From positions 118,227,503 to 118,291,502 of the forward strand of contig CM042692.1 of NCBI GenBank assembly GCA_023614405.1: a stretch of 64,000 nucleotides of DNA. Direction: 5' to 3'. Of the stretch, positions 1 through 9,363 are shown piece after piece; the first letter of the stretch is position 1, and every line of letters starts with the position of its first letter. Below the pieces are notes generated by a model. It was not told where the DNA came from. It did not search any database and worked only from the letters and a program-made list of their open reading frames with translations. The translations under genes were made by a program, and so were the position numbers. The DNA comes from Avena insularis. Lineage: Eukaryota > Streptophyta > Magnoliopsida > Poales > Poaceae.

Positions 1-3000
1 AGCTTGGCCTCCCAGCCATGGCCATCTGCCATCCTGGGCACTGCATAGGTGGACAACATCAAGAGATAGCCTCAGCTCAAAACCTCCTACGCGAGGGAAC
101 TCATACTAATGCATATAAACTTCCAGCTAAGCCTTACTCAATTCAGGTATTGTGGTTATATGGTAAAATTGGAACGGTGTCGCTTCCGAACCCAACCGTC
201 ATTTTTTATAAAGGGCTAAGGCTCATGCCTCAATATTTTCACCATCACAAACCATTTGTGTTTCTCAACACATGTCAAAATATCTCAATAGAATGACTCA
301 TCATTCCAAGGTTTTCATAAGCATTTTCACCAAGTATTCCCATCTAGAGTGATCAAGTTTTTGGTTTAGCTCTAACCACTAAGTTAATAGTGTTCACTAA
401 GGTGGGATGCTAATCTCAATCTCATGCCATAGAATGACATCTAGTATAGGCCAAGTTTTATACTCTTTATGCTATCTATACTACTTTCTAAAATCTCACA
501 AAGCATTACTAGAAGTAAAGAACTTTGGTAAAGTAAAAGTAAAACTTGTAAGTAAAACTAGGGATGGGGATAAATCAAGAGGTATAAACAAAGCATGCCT
601 AATGCATCTTGCTTAGGTTATCGTGTATAATTCTAGATTGCTAACAATAGCTTGCCAATAATAGCTTGCCTTGGTTGGTGCAGTGGTTGAAATTCTCCTC
701 GTCTTCTTTGGGGTAGAACTCCTCCTCCTCGTAGACTTTGTCGATACTATTGTCTATAAATACATACGGGATACACAATCACCAAACAATACTTAACTAG
801 TCTATGTAGCACACTAAGGCACACACTTGATGATCTAGTAACATCACAATCATCACAAGATTTAATGAACTAGTTTCATGTATTTTATTTGAGAAAAGTA
901 ATTTATACTCATTGAAATTAATTAAGATTTAATATTCTCCAACTAAAATATGGGATCATGTGGACACATGTCATCACCATATATTTTAATACATGGGAAT
1001 GTGATTGAAATGTTTGATCATATTTCAATAAGTTTAAGTTTATTATTTAAATGATTTAAAGTGACTAGAAATGCCTATATTGCATTATTTTGGTACTAGT
1101 CCAAAGTCACTGCATGCAAACCTAAATATTATTACATATTCAGATAGGTATTGTCAAATATGATTTTTGAGAGTTGGAATCAACTCAAAAGCTATTATGG
1201 TTAATTTTTGAAAAATGTTTCAATGGATATAAGTCTCTGCCTTGTTATTTTTGCTATAGGTGATTTCTAACTCCAATTGATTTAAATCCAACGGTCTTAG
1301 ATAGATATTTTAATTATCTTTCTAACAAAATTTGAATCATGCATTTTGGTTAAGTGGATCTCTCTGAACTGATTTTTAAACAAGAGGACAGAATCTAGTT
1401 TAAGTTTAAATAGAAAAACATCTATTTGAATTTGTGGGCTAGCGCGGGAAACTAAACGGGCCCGCCCAGTGGTGCTCCACAGCACAAAGGGCGACTACCA
1501 GGCTGGTCCCGCATGTCAGCGACACTTACAACCTGAAATGGTACGGGGCAATCTGGGCGCTATGATTAGAACATGGATCAACGGTCGAGGATCGTCGTCC
1601 CCGGTGAACAGGTCACCAGCGAGAGCTAACCCTAGGGGCTCGGTGGGGGTACGTGGGGGCTTTCCAGGTCTCCATATAGGCGTGGCGATGGGGGCGATCG
1701 AACTAGTGGACGACGACGGTTCTAGGCGTGGTCGCGGCAGCTCCTAGGGTGGTCGCAATCAGCAGGCCCTTCTCCTCTAGTAGCGGCCAGCTCCGGTGTA
1801 ATTCTGGCAACGACGCGCTCGATTTGCTCTGGAGAGAAGTGGGGAAGGCTCAGTGGCGAGAGGGGAGGTGAGTGGTGTGCAGAATGGGGCTGGGGGTGGT
1901 CTCCTTTTATAGGCTCGACGATAGGATAGCGCGGCGTGGCCAGGCGACGGTGGCGACATGGCTACGGGCTGCTAGAGGCATGGCTGTGAGCAGCGATCGA
2001 TGCATGATCTGCCAGTGATCCGCTACGGCGTAATGGCTGCTAGGGGCGGTGGAAATTGGTCGGGCGCGGCTTGTGCTCTGTGCGGCAGAGGCGGTGTTCG
2101 ACGCGGCGTGCGGTGGCTATGGTTCAAACGTCGGCGAGCGAGGATGTCTAGGGGCATGCTGGGGTTAAGGCAAGTGCGCGCGTGCGAGCTGAGGGCAAGG
2201 CGGGGTCTGTGCGAGGCTGTCGGGGGCGTCGCCCTGGCACAGTCCGTGCATGGTGTAGAGGCGGAGAGCGCGGGGCTCTGGGGGTGGTCCAGGGCTTGCT
2301 AGGGCTTGGGGCAAGGACAGTGGGCGGCGGTGTGATCACGCCTACCTCCTAGGCATGGTGGGAGAGTGTGGGGTGGTCTCCTGCGGCTTGGGCATGGTTG
2401 GCCGGCGGCGACCATCTTTGGGCGGCGCGGTACTAGCGCAGCGGCGTAGGGGGAGTGTTGTCTGGGGCTGGGTTAGGACAAGAGGGGACAGAGGAGAGAT
2501 GAGAGGGTCAAATGGGGGACAAAGCTTTGATCATTCAACAATATTAGTTAGGCAGATTATTTGCTGATCACAAGGTGTTCGACATAATGGCCGCAAAGAA
2601 TTCAAATTTTAATTTTGAAAAGATTTGTGGTGTGTGACTTGGTCTTAAGCTTGGAAGTCTTTGTTTGCTTGGGATCTGCAAGTGGAGTTCATTTGAGTGG
2701 TTTTTGAAAAGTGGGATCTATGCATATGTAATGGATTCAATTTTCAAATGTCATTTGAATTGTCTTGCTAAAGGTTTCTGTAAGATTTTAAAATGGGCCT
2801 TGGTAGATCTTTACTTGTACTAGAAAGGGCTGAAAAGAGTTGAGAATGTTTCTGTTTGAAATTAACTTCTAGGAACACCTAAAGTGGCTTAGTGGATTGA
2901 AATGGCCAAAGTGACCATTTTTTTCTTTTTATTCTTATTTGATTTCTTTTTCTTTGGATTTTGTTTGTGAATGATCTAGATGATGTGGCATTCACCTTTG

Positions 3001-3169
3001 AATCATTTTACAACCATTAGAACAAACAAACATGGCATTTTCAAAAAATTCTATATTAATGCAAACACACATGCATTCATAAATGTTTCTAATAATAAAA
3101 AGTTTTTGTTAACCCTTAATTGGGTGATTTGGATCTTGATAACCTTGATTAAAGATTTGGGATGTTACA
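1..3169 (-). mobile_element. Tekay-like chromovirus LTR, truncated by the window start
   Basis: This stretch is collinear with the two LTRs of the complete chromovirus at 9364-23006. It shares the cctcccagcc block near its start, the GC-rich central part and the terminal gatgttaca at 3161-3169. It is clearly more diverged from those two LTRs than they are from each other, so it is a related subfamily. The sequence after 3169 is not the PPT seen after the inner LTR end of the complete element. It is therefore either the outer (5') LTR of a minus-strand element whose body lies left of the window, or a solo LTR. The open frames in its GC-rich part (about 1470-2570) look like LTR sequence and have no recognisable product. 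Confidence 0.8.
1903..1911 (-). promoter_or_regulatory. Candidate TATA box of the truncated LTR
   Basis: The minus strand reads TATAAAAGG. It sits at the position of the TATA motifs in the two related LTRs, just downstream of the GC-rich part as read on the plus strand. Motif-based call only. Confidence 0.45.
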
Positions 3170-3742
3170 GTGTGTTGGCACTTATAGTGACTATAACGCT
3201 ATTGGCACCCCTTACGTATCAACCTAGGAAACCGAGGAAACTCACAAAACACTATCCATGCCATGGGATACCTTAATAGCACAGTAACTCGATTGATGTC
3301 GATTGCTGACTGATGTGGTTATGAGGATGATGTGAGCTATGGTTGCTGCCTATTTGTCTAAATACAGAGTTCCTCCCACACATACATAGTTGATAATGTT
3401 CATGATGATAATCTTTATCTTAGCTCCTTATAAGCTTGTGGTGTATCTGCTACTCCCTGAGAACGCTTTTCCCTATTGAAGTTCTAATCTCTCTTACATT
3501 TGCGATACTTACTTTATGTATTCAGTTGTTTTAATTTAATTTATTGTTGCTCTTATACCTAAAACCCCAAAACACCCTTTTACACAATACTCGCATTTTA
3601 TCTTGTTATTTAGAACTTTATTTAGCATTTCTATTGTAATATTTATATCAAGAGTTATTAGACTTCAGACTCCTGCTCCCTATGAGATCGATATCTTTAT
3701 TTCAAAACTAGATACAAACAATCTGTGCACTTGCAGTCATCA
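3170..3742 (+). repeat. 3' end of an Athila-like LTR, cut by the Tekay LTR
   Basis: This piece is recognisably the inverted counterpart of 47591-48165: the same order of words over ~570 bp, ending in gtgcacttgcagtcatca on this strand. In the right-hand copy that end is the terminus of an LTR that begins TGATGA and ends TCATCA. The left part of this LTR is missing because the Tekay LTR abuts it at 3169/3170. No PBS follows, so this end is not followed by a normal element start. Confidence 0.6.
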
Positions 3743-3781
3743 ACTATATGGCTGGAACATTTTGTTCCGGCCGTATAGTTG
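3741..3781. repeat. Fold-back hairpin 1 (19-bp arms)
   Basis: Arms at 3741-3759 and 3763-3781 with a 3-nt loop. Only two positions are not Watson-Crick, and both would be G.U pairs in RNA. Arm core: CAACTATATGGC / GCCGTATAGTTG. A further tatagttg word follows directly downstream. Part of a small family of related hairpins in this window. Confidence 0.75.
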
Positions 3782-3833
3782 TGCCCGTATAGTTGCGCCG
3801 CCAGGAGGAAACCCTAATATTTTGACAGAAGGC

Positions 3834-3874
3834 CAACTATATGGCGGGAACGCATTGTTCTGGCCGTATAGTTG
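3834..3874. repeat. Fold-back hairpin 2 (18-bp arms)
   Basis: Arms at 3834-3851 and 3857-3874 around a 5-nt loop, 15 of 18 positions complementary. It is about 93 bp from hairpin 1 and is followed by the same gtgcccgtatagttg word, so hairpins 1 and 2 look like a local duplication. Confidence 0.7.
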
Positions 3875-4259
3875 TGCCCGTATAGTTGTATCCGACCATA
3901 AAAACACATGGGAAGGTACCTCCATCTCCAAAACTTCAATCCTTTTTCTCTCTTCTACCTCCAAACTCTCTCAAAACCTCAAGAGATCTTCATCTCTACT
4001 CAATTTCGTTCGATTTCCTCGCACACAAGTGATCTACGGTATGTTTCTCCTACGATCCTCCAATTACTTTTTGCAAATTCATCTTGGATCTATTGCCATT
4101 ATCAATGTAGGGTGAGACCTACTATGAACCAATTGCCATGATTTTCTTGCCTAGATTATTATTTTGAGGAGATTCTTTAGTGTGTGATGATGAGGAATAT
4201 GATGTAATGACTGTTGTTGGATCAAAAAGTTTTATTTTTTCCTTTCTTCAATGTTTTAG

Positions 4260-5447
4260 ATGACGAACACAAGGAGCCAAACTCGTGCTTGTGCCACCGC
4301 TAGCTCTTCTCGAGTCGTCGCTCAAGAACACATGGGGATATTGTTCAGGGATGAGCCCCAATGTGATTGCTTCAACAAGATCAAGAACCACAAAGTGAAG
4401 GCCACCAAGTGGGCTTGCCCCATTATATTGAACCAACTCGATATTTCTGATGACTTCAATTTACTTTGCAATAGAGCTAGCCTGCAAAACTTTGTGTACA
4501 ATGATGTGCCTACTTATCGCCGCTTAACTATTGAATTCCTAAGTTCGTTGCAAAGCACCGTTAGACAATGGCAAGGAGAGGACACGATTTCTTTCCTACT
4601 TATGAACAACAACTACACTTTAACATTAGATGAATGGTGCGCATGCTTTAATTTGCCAAACAATGATGTTAATGCCTTACACGCATCCTTTACTGGCTTA
4701 GAACCTACCCCTGAACAATACTATAACGGAATGAGTTTCACCACTAGAGTGAACAAGGGGAAGAATATTCAACATCCTACAATTTGCTATTTGTTCTATG
4801 TTATTGCTAACACCTTGCAGGCACGTAATGTGTTCACAAGACTCAACGAGGAGGACATCCTAGTCCTTGCAAAGGCTGCTTACATCAACTGCGGCTTAAC
4901 ACTCAACTTGGGCACCATCCTTGTGCGCTACTTGGTGCACGAAGCCTCCCAAAGCCAAGGAACAATCACAGGTGGAGGCGTCATCACTGTGATTGCCACT
5001 TCCCTAGGCATCGAGCTAGGTGAGTTGCAACCCGTTCTAGGTGAGACACGTGTTGGTTTCTCCACTTTGAAATCTTGTAGAATGCTCACTAGGAGAGGTG
5101 GTGTTTATTATCTACATATTGCTGGAGCTGGGCGTCTCTACCCTGCTCCTATGCCTAATGGTCTTTTCTCTATCGAGAAAGGACGTTTGCTATATGACTT
5201 ACAGGTTGAGCAACACCAACCCGAGGAGGAGATTCCGGAGGAGGATGAGGACCAAGAGGAGGAACAAGAAGTTCCTTATCAAGAGGAGCAGCCACAAACC
5301 TGGTTCGCTACATACCAAGACTTCCAAGAACTTGGAGGGACTATGGAGAGGATGCATAGCCTCTCTTTGAACCTCCAAGAATCAACTAGTAACCTCTCAA
5401 CTCAATTTGCAAACTGGAGTAACGAATTTTTCCCGCCACCACAATGA
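4260..5447 (+). CDS. Athila ORF-1-like retrotransposon protein, intact frame
   Basis: A 395-codon frame with no interruptions, unusual in this decayed window. I recognise it as resembling the plant Athila ORF-1 family (function unknown), chiefly from Y-R-R-L-T-I-E-F-L-S-S-L at residues ~86-97 and the later segment in which a short 'DEWCACFNLPN' block follows. The N-terminus is basic and Ser/Thr-rich. Residues ~321-346 are strongly acidic (Glu-rich), and the C-terminus ends in a short proline run. I see no retropepsin, RT or integrase motif, no clear signal peptide and no transmembrane segment. It lies upstream of a PPT and LTR, the place where envelope-like or accessory genes sit in Athila-type elements. 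The start is the first ATG after a pyrimidine-rich leader containing the hairpins. The family assignment is from memory of the motif pattern, so moderate. Confidence 0.65.
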   Translation: MTNTRSQTRACATASSSRVVAQEHMGILFRDEPQCDCFNKIKNHKVKATKWACPIILNQLDISDDFNLLCNRASLQNFVYNDVPTYRRLTIEFLSSLQSTVRQWQGEDTISFLLMNNNYTLTLDEWCACFNLPNNDVNALHASFTGLEPTPEQYYNGMSFTTRVNKGKNIQHPTICYLFYVIANTLQARNVFTRLNEEDILVLAKAAYINCGLTLNLGTILVRYLVHEASQSQGTITGGGVITVIATSLGIELGELQPVLGETRVGFSTLKSCRMLTRRGGVYYLHIAGAGRLYPAPMPNGLFSIEKGRLLYDLQVEQHQPEEEIPEEDEDQEEEQEVPYQEEQPQTWFATYQDFQELGGTMERMHSLSLNLQESTSNLSTQFANWSNEFFPPPQ

Positions 5448-6927
5448 TTTGAAGGGCATGCAAATGCCTAAGCTTGGGGAAGTTTCCTCAAGTATCTTTA
5501 TTTGGCGTTCATTTGCTTTTATTTATTTCGAGGTTGTGTTTTTATTTGAGTTTATAAGCACTCGTGTTGGTTTCCCCAACACCTTATTTGTAGTTCTTTC
5601 TATTTTTTTTCGAGATTTTGATAGCCAAGCTTTGCCGCCAATTTCTATTCTTTAAACTCCCTCTCTTGAAAGCCACAAAAATATTTCTCCATTTTTGCTT
5701 ATTTTCCCTTTTTCTTTTCTTTCCGCCTTGAGGTTTTCATGTATTTGTAGGAGAGTGATTGACTTCGAGTTTCCAAGAAGCAAATAAAAAAGGAAGAGAG
5801 AAGTGGAACCAAACATGAGAGGTATGCCTTATGACTCCCCACTTTTGAAGTTTGAGAAACTTATGCTAGTTAGTAGTAAATGTTGAGATATTATATTGGT
5901 GGAGTGCATCTTTGTATTGTAGTAAGGTTTTCGTTTGCATGGGTATTTAATTGGGTACGTTTTGTTCTAGCTCTCGTAATTAACCAAGTCTTGCCTAAAA
6001 ATTGCTAAACAATTTTAATAAGAAAAAGTCTCACAATTGAAGGCTTGGGTGTTGTAGTGCTTAGTCTTGAATGCTTATTTCTAGAGACACTCAACGCCAC
6101 TGAAAATGTTGATTGACTTGATAGCTCTCTTCGAAAGGATTTGTTCGATTTAATTAATGTTTAGTGGTTTTTGTGAGCATCCCCAAAGTTTGACATGTTA
6201 ATCATAATAATGACATAGCTTTATGCTATCAAACTTCATGGGATGCCAGCAACTCCGCTGGCCTATGAACGATCTTCATGGAGGAAACTCCTAGATTTCG
6301 GCTTTGAGTTGATTAAACACTTATAGCAGCAATGCTATAGTGGGTAAGATTCTTGGAACTCTCGGGTAGCTATATTCATGATGGAAACACTCCTCTGGCT
6401 GTTATGCAATCATTATGCAAAAGGAACAAAAACCTTAGTGATGCCTCGAGTGTCCATCACAGCTCGATAAACTAATAGAAATCTTTGGCATGCTCTCGAT
6501 TACTCAAAAACTGAAATTCTTGAAGGACAATAAATAGAAAAGTAGTGCTTGATCAGTCTTGATTTATTGATGTGGGAGAATTGAGATACTCTAGTGTATA
6601 TGCTTTTCATGACAACTCTCACACTCTCAATTTACATGATTATATTTTATCGTTCAAAGGAAAGCCTATGAGTTGATTACATGACATGGAATAAAGTTTA
6701 CTCATTTGAATCATCCATGTTGACAATAATTTTGCTGCACTATAAGGATGCATAATACCCGTATGATATGCTTGCCATTACTCTATCTATGCTGAAGTTT
6801 TTTAGATTGATGAAGTGGAGGAAACATGAGACTACCAATCATGAGTAAGATCACCATCTCGTTATTTCATTTTAAATGCTGCGTTCCTTTTTGATTTTGG
6901 TTTGCTTGCTCAAGGATAATCAAGTTT
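5448..6927 (+). other. Long non-coding tract of the Athila-like element
   Basis: About 1.5 kb of AT-rich sequence between the ORF stop and the PPT with no supportable gene. A PPT-like word, aagcttggggaag, occurs already at 5470-5482, just past the stop codon, and again at the real PPT. The equivalent minus-strand tract on the right (49041-50065) is also non-coding. Confidence 0.5.
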
Positions 6928-6940
6928 AAGCTTGGGGAGG
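6928..6940 (+). other. Polypurine tract before the Athila-like 3' LTR
   Basis: The word aagcttggggagg directly precedes a TTGATG start. The same arrangement (aagcttggggaag, then TGATGA) is found in reverse at 49028-49041 in the right-hand element, which supports reading it as a plus-strand primer site. Confidence 0.6.
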
Positions 6941-7194
6941 TTGATGGCTCTGAAATATAGCCATCCACATCCACATTTAAACTGGATATTATTCATAATT
7001 TTGATGAAATATCTCTCTAAATCCTGCCACTAATGCCTAATATTCAAAGGGGGATGAAATCCTTTATTTTATATTTTTCATGTGTACACAATGTTATTTG
7101 AAGATGGGAATCACTGCATTAAAGTCAAAGGTACGAGATTTCCAACAACCAGAAGAAACCAGGAGCCGTGAAGCGGAGGAAGACGCTTTAACGA

Positions 7195-7249
7195 CCAACT
7201 ATATGACCGGAGCAAAATTCTGGCCGTATAGCTCCGGTCGTATAGTTGG
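7195..7249. repeat. Fold-back hairpin 3 (19-bp arms)
   Basis: Arms 7195-7213 and 7231-7249, 18 of 19 complementary, with the one exception a possible G.U pair. The 17-nt loop itself contains ctggccgtata, a word shared with hairpin 2. It sits upstream of the TATA motif of this LTR. Confidence 0.75.
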
Positions 7250-7270
7250 CACCGCCACTATTAGGTCAAA

Positions 7271-7295
7271 CACGTGAAGGGACCCCTATATAAAG
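7271..7295 (+). promoter_or_regulatory. Candidate LTR promoter: CACGTG plus TATATAAAG
   Basis: A palindromic CACGTG (G-box core) at 7271-7276 lies 10 bp upstream of tatataaag at 7287-7295, a plausible core promoter of this LTR, downstream of hairpin 3. Motif-based. Confidence 0.45.
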
Positions 7296-8110
7296 AAGCC
7301 TCGGGCGACGAGAAAACAAGCCAGACCCTCGCAAAAAGTCTCGGCCACAGATCACCAGCCGCCTCCAGATCTCAAAACCCTTCTCCATCTCCATAGCCAT
7401 ATTCCACCACTTGTAATAGTAGATCTCTTCTCCGATTGGCGAGATTGTAAGACTATTGCTATCAATATTATGATTTTTATTACAATGTTTGTGATTGTTG
7501 ATCTCATATCTATGTGTGAGTAATTCTCCTTGGGCTAAGGGCTTCGACCTAACCATGTAGCGATTGTGCATGTTATTTACCATAGATGGAATTGTGTATT
7601 AGTTTGTATGACATGATGATTATTGTATTCTCTCTTGCCTCAATCGAAGGACTTGTTAGGTACCCAAGACCCTGAGGGTTGAGCCAAGTATAGGGAGTAT
7701 TTGTAATGACTGATCTGCAGGTTGGGAACCCCAGTGATAGAAGGGGTAGTACGGCTGTATGTGAGGGATTTACTTGGGATTAGCGGTGACATCACTATGC
7801 ATATCATTTGTTCTCTTTATTATATGGATGAGAGTAGTAGGTTATTGCTATAAGCGGATGCAGAGGCAATAGCAATTATGGATGCATTGCCCACATATAA
7901 TTTATCTTGCTCTAACAAGTACATGCATACTTTATTTCTATCTTTTATTCCCATCAGATGTTTTGCACAGCTACAGGTTAAACCGAACGCCCTAGGCCCT
8001 CTCTCTCCATCATCAACAACAACAAAGGTCCATTAAAGTAACTTCACTATGCATTCGCTTCCCGAGGATTCGATAACCTAGGTCTACTAGGGAAAAAGAG
8101 CTATACTACA

Positions 8111-8922
8111 TTTGTAATCCGGATCGAAGGTGTCATCCACCAGGAACATGCCACTATTGGAGGAACCTCTGTAGGGCACCTAGTCACCCACGGTAAACGT
8201 TCGATGGCCATGCCAGCTGACAACACGATTTTGGGCCCCCTCAATGCTACTGATCATGCACTGGCCGCATCATGGAGGCGTCAACATGGAAGCCGAAGGA
8301 AAGTGGTCCTCTATAATAGAGCACCGGTGTGCCTCCACTTTGAGCGTGATGGAGCTCCATCTAGGGGCTCTTTGGATGGACATCAACCGCGGCCAAGTTA
8401 AGTTCGTGTGAGACAGTACAAAGTCCTTCCACCGGGAACCTATGGCCAACGAGAAGCGACCAGGGAAGACAACTCGGGAGGGGTCCAGCTTGACCTGGTC
8501 GTGGTGGACGACACGTTCCTGGGTCCCCTCAAGCCTATCGATCCTATGATGGCCCTTACTTATGATCATGACATGCTAGAGTTCAAGCTCAAGCACAAGG
8601 AGCCTGCTGTAGGCGAAGGTGCGGCTAGGGGGAGCGACTCGGTAGGAGGGAAGGTCGACCTCTTCAGACCTTCGCTTGATGTTAACCAATTACAATAGTG
8701 ACTCTAGTCCAACCACTGACAACATGCACGCATGGTGGAAGACAATCTTGGAGGCAGTGTGTCTGCCAGAATGCGTCCGTCAGAACTCAGAAGGATAACT
8801 GATTGTGCTACAAGGAAGACCAAATCATGGACAACAATATGGCCAATGCTAGAGTTCATTGTTCACTGTCCTTTTTCCTTAATTTTAGTACTTTCGTAGT
8901 AGAGCATTCAGAAGTACTATTG
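8111..8922. other. Unassigned stretch with a short unrecognised frame (8408-8698, +)
   Basis: This segment is richer in GC than its neighbours and does not match any other part of the window. It has an open plus-strand frame of 96 codons at 8408-8698 (L-D-L-V-V-V-D-D and L-K-L-K-H-K words) that I cannot assign, plus shorter frames around 8204-8401. It could be a captured or decayed host exon, or an unrecognised transposon. It continues across the copia insertion into the ~120-bp flank repeated at 30766-30883 and in the other units. No function is proposed. Confidence 0.3.
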
Positions 8923-8927
8923 GTGTC
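8923..8927. repeat. Left target-site duplication of the copia element
   Basis: GTGTC directly before the LTR start TGAACGG at 8928. The same GTGTC follows the first 3' LTR at 30761-30765, giving a perfect 5-bp duplication. Confidence 0.85.
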
Positions 8928-9363
8928 TGAACGGAATATGCCTGAGAGGCAATAATAAAGTGGTTATTATATTATTCCATGTTTATGATAAATGTTTATT
9001 TTTCATGCTATAATTGTATTAATTGGAAACATTAATACATGTGTGTTTAAGAAACAAATAAAATGTTCCTAGTTATGCCTCTCTTACAAACTAGTTCGTT
9101 GATTAACAAGATGATCAAGGTTTCCTGATCATGGACATTGGATGTTGTTAATAACAAGGTCACAACATTGGTGGAATGATGTGATGAACATTCATCCGAA
9201 GTATAGCATTACGATCAAAGCCATTATGTTTATATTGCTATAACATCATACGAAGTAATCCTAGTCCTTAGACCATGAGATCATGTTAATCACTAACACC
9301 GGAAGAGTATCTTGATAACATCAAACGTCACACAATAAAAGGGTGACTATAAAGGTGGGTCCA
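8928..9363 (+). mobile_element. Copia 5' LTR, left piece
   Basis: Matches the first 436 bp of the 3' LTRs (compare 29085 onward) and stops where the chromovirus LTR begins. The last five bases (gtcca) are the left TSD of the chromovirus. Confidence 0.88.
9359..9363. repeat. Left target-site duplication of the chromovirus
   Basis: GTCCA here and GTTCA at 23007-23011, one mismatch. The intact 3' copia LTRs read gtgggttcaatg at this point, which gives GTTCA as the original target and places the later change in the left copy. Confidence 0.82.

Larger units (their letters stand above)
6942..8110 (+). mobile_element. Athila-like 3' LTR, right end uncertain
   Basis: Begins TGATGG right after the PPT. 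It carries a fold-back hairpin at 7195-7249 and a TATA motif at 7287. The proposed end, gctatactaca at 8100-8110, is chosen because it gives a TG...CA pair; no TSD confirms it. Its first part is organised like the right-hand LTR (hairpin at a similar place), but the rest does not match that LTR or the piece at 3170-3742, so at least two LTR families are mixed here. Confidence 0.45.

Noticed and set aside
1469..2567. Several short frames in GC-rich DNA of the left LTR (and 11880-12600, 21600-22390 in the related LTRs)
   Set aside because: They are not kept in frame between the three related LTRs and look like GC-rich LTR sequence with few stops by composition.
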